DNA of 64,000 nucleotides. Origin: Corynebacterium gallinarum. GTDB taxonomy: Bacteria; Actinomycetota; Actinomycetes; Mycobacteriales; Mycobacteriaceae. This document shows positions 1 through 10,811 of this stretch, piece after piece. How positions within the stretch are numbered: the stretch's first letter is position 1; the number at the start of each line of letters is the position of its first letter. The notes below the pieces were generated by a model. That model saw only the letters and a program-made list of their open reading frames with translations. It did no database searches and was not told the DNA's origin. Both the position numbers and the translations under genes were made by a program. Location of the stretch: assembly GCF_014837045.1 (NCBI RefSeq), contig NZ_JACSPR010000001.1, positions 186,001 to 250,000 of the forward strand. Direction: 5' to 3'.

Positions 1-722
1 TAGTCCGGACACGGTGTGGTAGGAAAATCAGGTCGGCTTGTCAACCCCCGATCACTATCATTAACCTGTGATTTTTCCCCTACCCCGCTGGTGTCGGTTG
101 GGTCAATATCCTCATCAAGTGCGTCCCACATCACACGACCGGAATCGGGTGCCTGCTCAAGGTCGGTGCGGATCTTGTCCGCACGTGCCTGACGGCGTTC
201 GAACCTGCCCGCCTGCACACTGTCGACACCGGGACGCATGGCCAACAGCACACCCCCGAACAGGGCTAGAGCACAGCCGATGAGCGCCACAATGGCCGCC
301 GCCGGGTGCGTGGAGAGGTCCGTGATCTCCGCCCACTCCGACAGGAGGGTCCCCTCAGAGGCGCGCTGACTGGCCACCCCGGAGGTGAGCAGGGTCCGTG
401 CCCGCTCCGCATCCTCCGCGGTCGCCTCCCCCGTGAGCAGGGACAGCGGCGACAGGCTCGCACCGACGGCGAGCACCGCGGAGATCGCACCGACGATCCT
501 GCGACCCAGACGACGCAGCACGAGCCCGGCCACACACGCGGCCGCCAGCGCCAGCGCCAGCGCCATGATCTCCGTCGACCAGGTGGCACCCACCAGCGAC
601 TGGGTGGTGGCCCCGGACTTGTCATCGAAGGCCTCGACGGTGATCCAGTTCATGCGCGAGCTGATCCAGACCACCAGGGCCCCCGCACCGATCAACAGGG
701 CTGACAGCACGTGACGTTTCAT
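1..722 (-). CDS. Trp-operon-associated membrane protein (TIGR02234-like), 3' end outside window
   Basis: Reading the minus strand from ATG at 722 gives an open frame of 240 codons that runs off the left edge without a stop, so the C-terminus is missing. Hydrophobic segments at about residues 6-22, 52-69, 76-94 and 138-160 predict four membrane helices, followed by a polar Arg/Asp-rich cytoplasmic tail. Small four-helix proteins of this kind sit between his and trp genes in Actinobacteria and are annotated as tryptophan-operon-associated (TIGR02234); their biochemical role is unknown. It lies 82 bp downstream of hisI on the same strand, so it may be the last gene of the hisHA-impA-hisFI transcript. 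Family assignment rests on topology and position, not on a search. Confidence 0.72.
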   Translation of the reverse strand, partial: MKRHVLSALLIGAGALVVWISSRMNWITVEAFDDKSGATTQSLVGATWSTEIMALALALAAACVAGLVLRRLGRRIVGAISAVLAVGASLSPLSLLTGEATAEDAERARTLLTSGVASQRASEGTLLSEWAEITDLSTHPAAAIVALIGCALALFGGVLLAMRPGVDSVQAGRFERRQARADKIRTDLEQAPDSGRVMWDALDEDIDPTDTSGVGEKSQVNDSDRGLTSRPDFPTTPCPD

Positions 723-804
723 CGTGTTTCCTTCTGGTTGTGGCTAAAGCGGGGGGTGGTGGGCTGGACCGTCGGGGTCGTGCGTCGGGATGCTTATCGA
801 CGCA

Positions 805-1194
805 CTACTGCTCCGGCCCCAGCAGCGGATCCGCATCAAAGCAGGTGCGGGCACCGGTGTGGCAGGCCCCACCGGTCTGGTGGACGGTGACCAGGATGGT
901 GTCGCCGTCACAGTCGAGGGCGACATCGGTGACCTCCTGGACATTGCCGGAGGTCAGTCCCTTGATCCAGTATTCGTCCCTGGACCGGGAGTAGTAGGTG
1001 CCGCGGCGGGTGGCCAGGGTGTAGGCCAGTGCGTGTGTGTCCATCCACGCCATCATGAGCACCTCACGGGTGTCCACCGCCTGGACAACTGCCGGGATGA
1101 GACCGGCGTCGTTGAGCTTGAGGCGGGCGGCGATCGCCGGGTCGAGGGTGAACTCAGCCGGGTTGTCGCTGATCTGTGTGGTGTCGTCGCTCAC
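805..1194 (-). CDS. hisI: Phosphoribosyl-AMP cyclohydrolase HisI
   Basis: A protein of 129 aa that opens the adenine ring of phosphoribosyl-AMP, the third step of histidine synthesis, in the cytoplasm. The central stretch [17 protein letters not shown] carries the Asp cluster that binds Mg and the first Cys of the zinc site, and [11 protein letters not shown] supplies the other Cys ligands. The length fits the stand-alone monofunctional enzyme; no HisE pyrophosphohydrolase domain is fused, so HisE must be encoded elsewhere (in C. glutamicum hisE-hisG is a separate locus). The ATG overlaps the hisF stop by 4 bp, which indicates translational coupling. Confidence 0.95.
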   Translation of the reverse strand: MSDDTTQISDNPAEFTLDPAIAARLKLNDAGLIPAVVQAVDTREVLMMAWMDTHALAYTLATRRGTYYSRSRDEYWIKGLTSGNVQEVTDVALDCDGDTILVTVHQTGGACHTGARTCFDADPLLGPEQ

Positions 1195-1967
1195 CGGCGC
1201 ACCTCGAAGCCTGCGTTCTCGATGGCGTCCTTGACCTCGGAGATGGTGACCTCACCGAAGTGGAAGATGGTGGCGGCCAGGACGGCGTTGGCGCCGGCGC
1301 GGACCGCGGGTGGGAAGTGCTCGGCGGTGCCTGCTCCACCGGAGGCGATCACCGGGATGGACACCGCGGCGCGGACCTTCTCCAGCAGCTCCAGATCGAA
1401 TCCGTTCTTGGTGCCGTCGCCGTCCATGGAGTTCAGGAGGATCTCGCCGACACCGAGCTTCTCACCCGTGATCGCCCATTCCACCGCATCCAGACCGGCG
1501 GACCGGGTGCCACCGTGGGTGGTGACCTCGAAACCGGAGGGCTGGGGTGTCTCCCCGGCGGGCACACGACGTGCGTCGACGGACAGGACGATGCACTGGG
1601 CACCGAACCGCTGGGACAGCTCGGACAGCAGCTCCGGGCGGGCGATCGCGGAGGTGTTCACGCTGACCTTGTCCGCACCGGCGCGCAGCAGCTGGTCCAC
1701 ATCCTCCACGCTGCGTACTCCACCACCGACGGTGAGGGGGATGAAGATCTGCTCAGCGGTGCGACGCACCACATCGAGCATGGTTCCGCGCCCGTCCTTC
1801 GAGGCGGAGACATCCAGGAAGGTCAGTTCATCCGCGCCCTCCTCGCCGTACCGCTTGGCCAGCTCCACCGGATCACCGGCATCGCGGAGGTTCTCAAAGT
1901 TGACGCCCTTGACCACGCGACCGTTGTCCACGTCCAGGCAGGGGATAACCCTGATTGCCACACCCAT
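1191..1967 (-). CDS. hisF: Imidazole glycerol phosphate synthase cyclase subunit HisF
   Basis: A 258 aa (beta/alpha)8 barrel that, with HisH, uses ammonia and PRFAR to make imidazole glycerol phosphate and AICAR. The N-terminal [14 protein letters not shown] contains the catalytic Asp near residue 11, and the second half carries LSVDARR with the partner Asp, as expected for the two active-site acids. Phosphate-binding glycines occur in TVGGGVRS and IASGGAGT. It lies between impA and hisI and overlaps hisI by 4 bp. The 110 bp to impA contains two copies of AAATCTAG just upstream of the start, with a purine-rich stretch (AAGAAAAGAG) acting as a weak ribosome binding site. Confidence 0.96.
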   Translation of the reverse strand: MGVAIRVIPCLDVDNGRVVKGVNFENLRDAGDPVELAKRYGEEGADELTFLDVSASKDGRGTMLDVVRRTAEQIFIPLTVGGGVRSVEDVDQLLRAGADKVSVNTSAIARPELLSELSQRFGAQCIVLSVDARRVPAGETPQPSGFEVTTHGGTRSAGLDAVEWAITGEKLGVGEILLNSMDGDGTKNGFDLELLEKVRAAVSIPVIASGGAGTAEHFPPAVRAGANAVLAATIFHFGEVTISEVKDAIENAGFEVRR

Positions 1968-2077
1968 GTCATTGCTCTTTTCTTGCTAGATTTCTCACTA
2001 GATTTTTCCTCCGGGGATCCATGCTCACGGCTCCCCCGGCCTTGTCTACCGGCCCCTGGACCGACCAGGACCAGCAT

Positions 2078-2869
2078 CTACGATCCGTGCTCGGCGCGAA
2101 CCTTCTCAATCTTATCTACCAACACCGCATGGGCTTTCGCTGTTCCCGCGATGACGCCCTTGCCGGGTGCCCAGTCATTGCCCTCGGTGTCGGTGACCAC
2201 TCCCCCGGCGGCACGGACCAGCATGACACCCGCGGCGTTGTCCCACACATGCGGGCTGAAGGACACACAGGTGCCGAAGATCCCCTCGGCCGTGAACGCC
2301 AGATCCACCCCGATGGAGCCGGTGATCCGGGGGCGGAGGTAGGACTCCGCGAGTTCCGAGAGCAGATCACGGCGCATCTCCATGGGGAACCGGGTGTTCT
2401 TCGGGGTGGCCATGGAGCTGAACCCCACGTGGGCCACCAGAGGGGATTTCTCCTCCAGCGGCGGCACGGGCTGACCGTTGATCATGAGTGGGGAGCCGGC
2501 GTAGGCGGTCAGGCGCTTGCCCAGCATCGGCAGGGAGGTGATCCCCAGGACGGGCTGGTCATCAACAAGCAGCGACACCAGGATCGCGGACATGGGGTTG
2601 CTGGCGGCGTAGTTGGCGGTGCCGTCGATGGGATCGATCACCCATCGGGTACCGGAATCAGCTCCCCCCTCCTCCTCCCCCACCACGGGGATGCCGGTGA
2701 GGGTGCCCAACATGCCGCGGATGTGGGATTCGATGGCGTAATCAACCTCGGTGGCGAAGTCGCCGGCGGATTTCATCGTCGAGGGTGCCGAGCCGAATCC
2801 GTTGGTGAAGATGTTTTCGGCATCATCCACGACGGCCTCGGCGATGGCGAGCAGCTCACGGGTGTCCAC
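2078..2869 (-). CDS. impA: Inositol monophosphatase family phosphatase (ImpA-like) in the his operon
   Basis: A 263 aa protein of the inositol monophosphatase superfamily, a Mg-dependent sugar or alcohol phosphatase. The motifs are VGEEEGG (metal-binding Glu), WVIDPIDGTANYA (the DPIDGT metal motif) and a late VWDNAAGVMLVRAAGG segment. The frame is open further upstream to 3073, but that part overlaps hisA in another frame and lacks family residues. I chose GTG at 2869, five bases after the hisA stop, which starts VDTRELLAIAEAV, the usual first helix. In C. glutamicum the gene at this place is called impA, and histidinol-phosphate phosphatase (HisN) is a different paralogue, so a direct role in histidine synthesis should not be assumed. 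Confidence 0.88.
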   Translation of the reverse strand: MDTRELLAIAEAVVDDAENIFTNGFGSAPSTMKSAGDFATEVDYAIESHIRGMLGTLTGIPVVGEEEGGADSGTRWVIDPIDGTANYAASNPMSAILVSLLVDDQPVLGITSLPMLGKRLTAYAGSPLMINGQPVPPLEEKSPLVAHVGFSSMATPKNTRFPMEMRRDLLSELAESYLRPRITGSIGVDLAFTAEGIFGTCVSFSPHVWDNAAGVMLVRAAGGVVTDTEGNDWAPGKGVIAGTAKAHAVLVDKIEKVRAEHGS

Positions 2870-2873
2870 GGGA

Positions 2874-3614
2874 TCAGCCGAGCTTTTCGACGGCTTCCAG
2901 CGCCTCCGCCAGCGTGAACCGGTGCTCGTAGAGTGCCTTGCCGATGATGACGGAGTCGATGCCCTCATCCTGGTACCTGGCCAGTTCCAGCACATCCTCC
3001 AGGGTGGAGATACCGCCGGAGGCGACGATCGGTGCGTCGGTGGCTGCGGCGACATCACGCAGCAGATCCACATTCGGACCGGTCAGGGTGCCGTCCTTGG
3101 ACACATCGGTGACCACGAAGCGTGAACATCCCTGGGAATCCAGGCGTTCGAGCACCTCCCACAGGTCACCACCATCGGAGACCCAGCCGTTGCCCTTGGT
3201 GCGCCATTCGCCGTTCTCGAGGCGGACCGCGATATCCACGGCGATCCTGTCACCGTGCCTCCTGATCACATCGGCGATCCACTCCGGCTTCTCCAGCGCC
3301 GCGGTACCGATGTTGACGCGGGTGGCGCCGGTGGCCAGGGCACGGTCCAGGGAGGCATCATCACGGATTCCACCGGTCAGTTCCACCTTGATGTCCAACT
3401 GGCGGGTGATCTCCGCCATGAGCTCATGGTTGGAGCCACGGTTGAAGGCGGCGTCCAGGTCCACGAAGTGCAGCCACTCCGCCCCCTGTTCCTGCCACCG
3501 CAGCGCGGATTCCAGCGGGGTGCCGTAGGACTTCTCAGTCCCGGCCTCACCCTGGTCAAGACGGACAGCCTGGCCGTTGACGACATCAACAGCGGGAAGA
3601 ATCGTGAAGGTCAT
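2874..3614 (-). CDS. hisA: Phosphoribosyl-formimino-AICAR-P isomerase HisA (PriA-type barrel)
   Basis: A 246 aa (beta/alpha)8-barrel enzyme that isomerises ProFAR to PRFAR. The first strand, [20 protein letters not shown], carries the catalytic Asp near residue 11 and the phosphate-contacting Arg. The second half has [14 protein letters not shown] with the other catalytic Asp, and [11 protein letters not shown] closes the phosphate site. In most Actinobacteria the orthologue (PriA) also does the TrpF reaction. In Corynebacterium, where trpF is part of a trp operon, the enzyme is reported to have specialised to the HisA reaction; which applies here cannot be read from sequence alone. It lies between hisH (19 bp) and impA (4 bp). 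Confidence 0.93.
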   Translation of the reverse strand: MTFTILPAVDVVNGQAVRLDQGEAGTEKSYGTPLESALRWQEQGAEWLHFVDLDAAFNRGSNHELMAEITRQLDIKVELTGGIRDDASLDRALATGATRVNIGTAALEKPEWIADVIRRHGDRIAVDIAVRLENGEWRTKGNGWVSDGGDLWEVLERLDSQGCSRFVVTDVSKDGTLTGPNVDLLRDVAAATDAPIVASGGISTLEDVLELARYQDEGIDSVIIGKALYEHRFTLAEALEAVEKLG

Positions 3615-3633
3615 GGTCTGTAGATCCTAACTG

Positions 3634-4269
3634 TTAGATGTGGTTGATCCAGTTACGCAGCAGCTGCGCGCCCGCGTCCCCGGATTTCTCCGGGTGGAAC
3701 TGCGTGGCCCACAGCGCACCGTTTTCCACGGCGGCGACGAACCGGTCATTCTCGTGGACGGCCCAGGTGACCAGCGGCGGGGTGGTCAGATCATCGGTGA
3801 CCAGGGTCCAGTCACGGACACCGTAGGTGTGGACGAAGTAGAACCGCTCATCCTCACTCAACCCGGCGAACATCTCACTACCCGGCTGCTTCTCCACGGT
3901 GTTCCACCCCATGTGCGGGAGGATCTCCGCCTGCAGGCGTTCCACCCGGCCGGGCCACTCACCACAACCACGCGACTGGATACCGTGCTCGATGCCCTCG
4001 TCGAAGAGGATCTGCATGCCTACGCAGATACCCATGACCGGGCGTCCACCGGCCAGGCGGGTGCCGATGATGCGATGGCCGAAGACCTCCCGCAGCCCCT
4101 GCATGCAGGCGGCGAAGGCTCCCACACCGGGCACGAGGAGCCCATCGGCGTTGGCGCAGATATCGGGGTCACTGGTCACGATGACCTCCGCGCCGACGTG
4201 TTCAAGTGCACGCTGGGCGGAGCGGAGGTTGCCTGATCCATAGTCGAGTAGAGCGACGGTTTTGGTCAT
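3634..4269 (-). CDS. hisH: Imidazole glycerol phosphate synthase glutaminase subunit HisH
   Basis: A 211 aa class I glutamine amidotransferase that hydrolyses glutamine and channels ammonia to HisF. Visible active-site residues are the nucleophile Cys82 in GICVGMQ and the His192/Glu194 pair in QFHPEKSG near the C-terminus; VPGVGAF forms the oxyanion strand. It is the first gene of the downstream his unit (hisH-hisA-impA-hisF-hisI). The start has its own -10 box, TAGACT at 4276-4281, only 6 nt before the ATG, so a leaderless transcript separate from hisDCB is likely. No Shine-Dalgarno sequence is visible. Confidence 0.95.
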   Translation of the reverse strand: MTKTVALLDYGSGNLRSAQRALEHVGAEVIVTSDPDICANADGLLVPGVGAFAACMQGLREVFGHRIIGTRLAGGRPVMGICVGMQILFDEGIEHGIQSRGCGEWPGRVERLQAEILPHMGWNTVEKQPGSEMFAGLSEDERFYFVHTYGVRDWTLVTDDLTTPPLVTWAVHENDRFVAAVENGALWATQFHPEKSGDAGAQLLRNWINHI

Positions 4270-4275
4270 GCGAAC

Positions 4276-4281
4276 AGTCTA
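4276..4281 (-). promoter_or_regulatory. -10 box of leaderless hisH promoter
   Basis: TAGACT on the minus strand, 6 nt before the hisH ATG. This is a standard corynebacterial -10 sequence. The position puts the transcription start at or next to the A of ATG. Confidence 0.6.
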
Positions 4282-4384
4282 GGACATGCACTTTCGCATG
4301 CTATAACCGCGACCTACTTTATCTCTGTGGATGGTTGGGTCGGCCTGGATCGGCCTCCGGGGTCCTGCGCCCACCCACTGGCGG

Positions 4385-4390
4385 TAGCCT
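4385..4390 (+). promoter_or_regulatory. -10 box of leaderless MFS gene promoter
   Basis: TAGCCT ends 6 nt before the ATG at 4397, and no Shine-Dalgarno sequence lies between. The spacing predicts a leaderless mRNA. Confidence 0.5.
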
Positions 4391-4396
4391 GGCCGC

Positions 4397-5581
4397 ATGC
4401 CAGCCTTCCCCCTCCGCAGACCCGCCGGTGTGGCACTGATGTTCGCCACCAACGGGGCGGCCTTCTCCTCGATCCTGCCCTGGTATCCCACCTTCAAAGT
4501 GCAGTGGGGGCTCTCCGATGCCGTGTTCGGGATCATCGTCGCCTGTTTCGCCGCGGGGTCACTGCTGTCCACCGTGCTGCCCAGCCTGGCGGTCACGCGT
4601 TTCGGACCCCGCCGGGTCGTGGTGTGGGGCACGCTCCTGCTGTGTCTGCTGGTCGCAGCCGTGGGGTGGTCCCCGTCCGGTCTCATGCTGGCGGTGGTGC
4701 TCCTGCTCATCGGTGTCACCGATGCCATCATCGATGTCTCCCAGAACGTTGCGGCTGTCCGTGTGCAGGACAGTCTCGGGATCTCGATCATGTCCTCGGT
4801 GCACGCCTTCTGGAGCCTGGGGGCGGTCGCCGGCGGGGTGGTGGGCACCGCGGCCGCCTCCGCCGGTGTTGATGTGCGTATCCACCTGGCGGCGGTGGTG
4901 ACCGCGGTGGCTGTGCTGGTGGTGCTCGCCACCTGGTTGACGGGTCCGGTGGGTCGGGGGGCGGATCCCACACCGGATCCGGGCTCCGGGACTGACCCCG
5001 CCAGACCTCGTGGCCCGGGGCTGGGTCGGGTGTTGCTGGTGGCCCTGCCGGTGGCCATCGTGGCCACCTCCGGCACCGTGGTCGAGGATGTGGCCAACAA
5101 CTGGGCCGGGCTGGCATCGGTGGAGCTCGCAGGGGTGGCGGTGGGGACCGCCGGCGTGGCCTTCACGGTGGTGCTGGCGGCCCAGACCATCGGCCGGTTC
5201 ACCGGCGACTGGTTCATCCAGCGCTTCGGGCGGGTGGCCACAGCCCGCGCCGGGGGTGTGCTCATCGCCCTCGGCGGTGTCGTGGTGGTGTCCTCCGCCA
5301 CTCCACTGCCGCTCTACACCGGCCTGGCGTTTCTCGGGCTGGGGTGCGCCACCCTGGTGCCCAGTGCCTTCGCCGCCGCCGCCCGCCTCCCGGGTATGTC
5401 GGAGGGGGCCGGGGTGACGGTGGTCAGCTGGCTGATGCGTCTGGGGTTCCTGGCCACCAGCCCGGTCATCGGGCTGATCTCCTCAATGACGGGCCTGCGG
5501 TGGGCCCTCGGTCTGCTCATCGTGGTGGGTCTGCTCGTGGTGCTCAGCGCACCGGCGCTGCGGGCGTCACCGCGCACCTGA
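4397..5581 (+). CDS. MFS transporter inserted between the two his units
   Basis: A 394 aa membrane protein with about twelve hydrophobic segments and a loop with basic residues after helix 2 (AVTRFGPRRVVVWG), typical of the major facilitator superfamily. Overall style resembles YbjJ-like MFS proteins; the substrate is unknown. It is read opposite to all surrounding his genes and separates orf1 (5622-7043) from hisH. In C. glutamicum, as I recall, hisH follows orf1 directly, so this gene looks like an insertion into the locus or a loss in the other lineage. A -10-like TAGCCT sits 6 nt before the ATG. Confidence 0.85.
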   Translation: MPAFPLRRPAGVALMFATNGAAFSSILPWYPTFKVQWGLSDAVFGIIVACFAAGSLLSTVLPSLAVTRFGPRRVVVWGTLLLCLLVAAVGWSPSGLMLAVVLLLIGVTDAIIDVSQNVAAVRVQDSLGISIMSSVHAFWSLGAVAGGVVGTAAASAGVDVRIHLAAVVTAVAVLVVLATWLTGPVGRGADPTPDPGSGTDPARPRGPGLGRVLLVALPVAIVATSGTVVEDVANNWAGLASVELAGVAVGTAGVAFTVVLAAQTIGRFTGDWFIQRFGRVATARAGGVLIALGGVVVVSSATPLPLYTGLAFLGLGCATLVPSAFAAAARLPGMSEGAGVTVVSWLMRLGFLATSPVIGLISSMTGLRWALGLLIVVGLLVVLSAPALRASPRT

Positions 5582-5621
5582 CAACGGGAGCTTCTCGACG
5601 CCCCACTGCCCCCGCTCCCGC

Positions 5622-7043
5622 CTACGTCCCGGGGGTGTCCGGCTCCGGATCCTTCCAGCCGGGCTTTTCCGTGGGGCGGGTCAGCAGGTCGTCGACAGGC
5701 ACCGGTTCCGCCGCCACCCTGCCGCGGACCGAGCGGACGGTCTGCACGGCACGGCGGGCGACGGGGATCTGACGCAGCCGCGCACGGGTGTTGTTGTATT
5801 CGGTGAGCCGGTGGTTACCCACGACGCGGTCGGCGACGGTGAGCACGATACCGACCGCGATGACCACCGCGCCCGCGGCGAAGGCACCCTGGTAGGCGAA
5901 CACCGCCGCGACCATGCCCAGGAGGAAACTACCCAGCCCGGTGCCCGCATCGTAGGAGATGTTCCAGACCGCGGAGGCCTCGGAGACACGGGACCGGGGC
6001 AGGCGGAAGAACATCGACAGCAGAGCCTCATTCTGCACCATGCCGAAACCACCACCGAACAACACCGCACCCAGCACCAGCAACCACACCGACCACCCCT
6101 GGTAAAGGGTCAGGGCGATGATGCTGATGCCGAGCAGCGCGAGAATCTGCGCGGGGATCGTGGTGGCTCCCGGCACACCCCGACGATCGGCGATGACACC
6201 CGCGAGGTAGCGGAACACCATCGCGGATCCACCGGTCAGGGAGAGGATCAGACCACTGAACACCGCTCCGAGCACCGGGTCCACCTGGATCACCGCTGCG
6301 GGGAGGAAGGAGGACACGGCACCGAAACTCATCGAGATGGTGGCCACCGCCAGGGCCGGGATGAGCACGAGCTTCCAGGCGGGAACCCGCGGGGCCCTCG
6401 TCTCCTCGGGGTAGTCGTACTTGTTGGGCTGTTGTTTCGGTGCCGCCTTGATCGCGGGGATACGCAGGCACATCACCGCTGCCACCAATGCGGTGACCGC
6501 GCCGAGGATGTAGACGTAGTCGAAACTCCACCGGTCCCCGATGGCCAGGCCGATCGGGAGGAAGATCATCTGGGACAGTCCGATGAACACTCCCAGCATG
6601 CCGGAGGCCTTGCCCAGGAACCTCACCGGCACCAGTTCCGCCACCAGCGCGGACTCCGCCACGGTGAGCGCACCGAAACCGATACCCCGCAGCGCGGAGA
6701 CCACCAGCACGGGCAGAGGTTCCATGCCAATGATGTAACCGATGGCGGGGACACCGAGCATGAAGGCGGAGAACACCATCACCGGGTTGTACCCGATCCG
6801 GCGCAGGGCCATCGGCGTGAAGATCTGGGTGATCACCGTGGCGGCCATGAACACACCGGTGGTCGCGCCGGCGAGGGCGCTGGATCCACCGTCCTTGATC
6901 ACCGCCAGCGGAACCACCGGCAGCAGGAGGGAGAAACTGCCGAAGGCGGCGGCGACCGCCACGAGCACCGCCAGAAAACCAGGACTTTTCCACATGCTGG
7001 GTAGCTGTTCGATCTCAGCGCGTGTCAGGGCCCTGGTCTCCAA
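5622..7043 (-). CDS. MFS transporter in the hisDCB operon (orf1)
   Basis: A 473 aa protein with twelve predicted membrane segments and MFS loop motifs (FTPMALRRIGYNPVMVF after helix 2, ADRRGVPGATTIP in the second half). The C-terminal 70 residues are polar and predicted cytoplasmic. It is the last gene of hisD-hisC-hisB-orf2-orf1, starting one base after the stop of the small membrane gene. The same order is known from C. glutamicum, where the membrane gene is called orf1. The long cotranscription with histidine genes suggests a link to histidine or imidazole compound transport, but that is inference; the substrate cannot be read from the sequence. Confidence 0.88.
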   Translation of the reverse strand: METRALTRAEIEQLPSMWKSPGFLAVLVAVAAAFGSFSLLLPVVPLAVIKDGGSSALAGATTGVFMAATVITQIFTPMALRRIGYNPVMVFSAFMLGVPAIGYIIGMEPLPVLVVSALRGIGFGALTVAESALVAELVPVRFLGKASGMLGVFIGLSQMIFLPIGLAIGDRWSFDYVYILGAVTALVAAVMCLRIPAIKAAPKQQPNKYDYPEETRAPRVPAWKLVLIPALAVATISMSFGAVSSFLPAAVIQVDPVLGAVFSGLILSLTGGSAMVFRYLAGVIADRRGVPGATTIPAQILALLGISIIALTLYQGWSVWLLVLGAVLFGGGFGMVQNEALLSMFFRLPRSRVSEASAVWNISYDAGTGLGSFLLGMVAAVFAYQGAFAAGAVVIAVGIVLTVADRVVGNHRLTEYNNTRARLRQIPVARRAVQTVRSVRGRVAAEPVPVDDLLTRPTEKPGWKDPEPDTPGT

Positions 7044-7044
7044 A

Positions 7045-7272
7045 TTAAGTCATCTCTCCCATCGTCCACAGGATGCCGCCGACCGCGGCGATGATACCGA
7101 TCGCCCCGGCGACAAACATGCCCATCTTGTTCTCAGCCTTGTATGCGGACCACGCACCCCCGATGAACAGACCGGCGATGATGAACAGTCCGTAGATCAT
7201 CCACCGGTTGCCCACATCGGGCTGGGTGGCCGTAGACGCAAGGACAGTATCAGAAAAATGCATAAGGCTCAT
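7045..7272 (-). CDS. Small two-helix membrane protein (orf2 of his operon)
   Basis: A 75 aa protein with two hydrophobic segments (about residues 24-42 and 51-69) joined by a charged loop YKAENKMG. It starts 3 nt after the hisB stop and ends one base before the MFS start, so it is an operon member and probably translationally coupled. It corresponds to orf2 in the C. glutamicum his cluster. No known domain is recognisable; tight coupling to the MFS gene suggests an accessory or regulatory subunit of that transporter, which is inference. Confidence 0.8.
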   Translation of the reverse strand: MSLMHFSDTVLASTATQPDVGNRWMIYGLFIIAGLFIGGAWSAYKAENKMGMFVAGAIGIIAAVGGILWTMGEMT

Positions 7273-7275
7273 CTT

Positions 7276-7884
7276 CTACAACGCGCCCTTGGTGGAGGGG
7301 ATCCCGGTCTGGCGGGGGTCCATCTCCACGGCGGCGCGCAGGGCGCGGGCGACAGCCTTGTACTCGGCCTCGGTGATGTGGTGGGGATCGCGTCCGTAGT
7401 GGCAGATCACGTGCAGGGTGATCCGTGAGTTCAGCGCGAGGGTCTCGAAGAAGTGCTCGTTGATCACGGTGGCGTAATGCCCACCGATGACGGCACTGAT
7501 CATGTGGTCGGGTTCGCCGTTGATGACGAAGTATGGGCGACCGGAGATGTCCACCACGGCCTCCACCAGTGCCTCATCCATGGGCAGCTGGCAGGAGGCG
7601 AAACGGCGGATGCCCTTCTTGTCGCCGATGGCGTCCAGCAGTGCCTGCCCGAGGACGATGGCGGTGTCCTCGACGGTGTGGTGGGCATCGATCTCGATGT
7701 CCCCCTTGGCGTGGACCGTGAGGTCGAAGCTGCCGTGGACACCGAAGGCGGTGAGCATGTGGTCGAAGAATGGCAGGCCGGTGTCGATGTCAACCGTGCC
7801 GGTGCCGTCGAGGTTGATCTCGACGGTGATGTCGGATTCGCTGGTGGTGCGGGTGGCACGACCGATACGTGGTGCGGTGGTCAT
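7276..7884 (-). CDS. hisB: Imidazoleglycerol-phosphate dehydratase HisB
   Basis: A monofunctional enzyme of 202 aa; the histidinol phosphatase domain found in enterobacterial HisB is absent. It removes water from IGP to give imidazole acetol phosphate. The Mn-binding repeats are DAHHTVED (residues 67-74) and [12 protein letters not shown] (161-172). The frame stays open upstream to 8304, but this part overlaps hisC out of frame. ATG at 7884 starts [12 protein letters not shown], the typical N-terminus, and is 40 bp after the hisC stop. Confidence 0.96.
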   Translation of the reverse strand: MTTAPRIGRATRTTSESDITVEINLDGTGTVDIDTGLPFFDHMLTAFGVHGSFDLTVHAKGDIEIDAHHTVEDTAIVLGQALLDAIGDKKGIRRFASCQLPMDEALVEAVVDISGRPYFVINGEPDHMISAVIGGHYATVINEHFFETLALNSRITLHVICHYGRDPHHITEAEYKAVARALRAAVEMDPRQTGIPSTKGAL

Positions 7885-7924
7885 GTGATGATTCTCCCTG
7901 GGTGGGTGATGGACGTCGGATCGC

Positions 7925-10430
<2,506 letters not shown>

Positions 10431-10811
10431 GGCGAGAATTTCTCCCTAAAGAGTGTGGGGGCTTCTGCAAAAGGCCGGCGGTGTCAAGACGACCCCAGGT
10501 TCACCGGTTGTGATACCTCCGGACGATCCTGTGGCGGGCTGCTTCACACCACCCGGTGATCTATTGTATTCCCCACTGGTTCGAAAGCGGATTTGGGTAC
10601 AGAATGGGGTGTGTCCCTTAGACTGTTTAGTCAGACCCCGTAACCGGACACTGGCCGGGGAATCCCTCTCCCGGCCCGCACGGAAACAGGTGAACCGCCG
10701 TGTGATCATCTCCACCCGCGGGGGAGGACGATACCCGGCGCGGTATGCCTCCCATGACCGACACCCAGATCGCACCAACACAGACAAGAGACAAGGACCG
10801 GGCTTCACGCT
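10431..10811. promoter_or_regulatory. Divergent intergenic region hisD / YbjN-protein gene, with hisD leader
   Basis: These 381 bp separate two divergent genes and contain no convincing ORF. For hisD a -10-like TACAAT lies on the minus strand at 10568-10563, which predicts a 5' leader of roughly 125 nt rich in short inverted repeats, ending in the ribosome binding site TTTAGGGAGA. A histidine-responsive leader has been proposed for hisD in C. glutamicum. Here I do not see a canonical T-box core (AGGGTGG...ACCGCG), so the type of control remains open. Confidence 0.45.

Noticed and set aside
10431..10560. T-box in the hisD leader
   Set aside because: A T-box-type control has been proposed for hisD in C. 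glutamicum, but here I find no AGGGTGG...ACCGCG core and no unambiguous His specifier loop. A leader of about 125 nt seems real; its mechanism is left open. A covariance-model search would decide.
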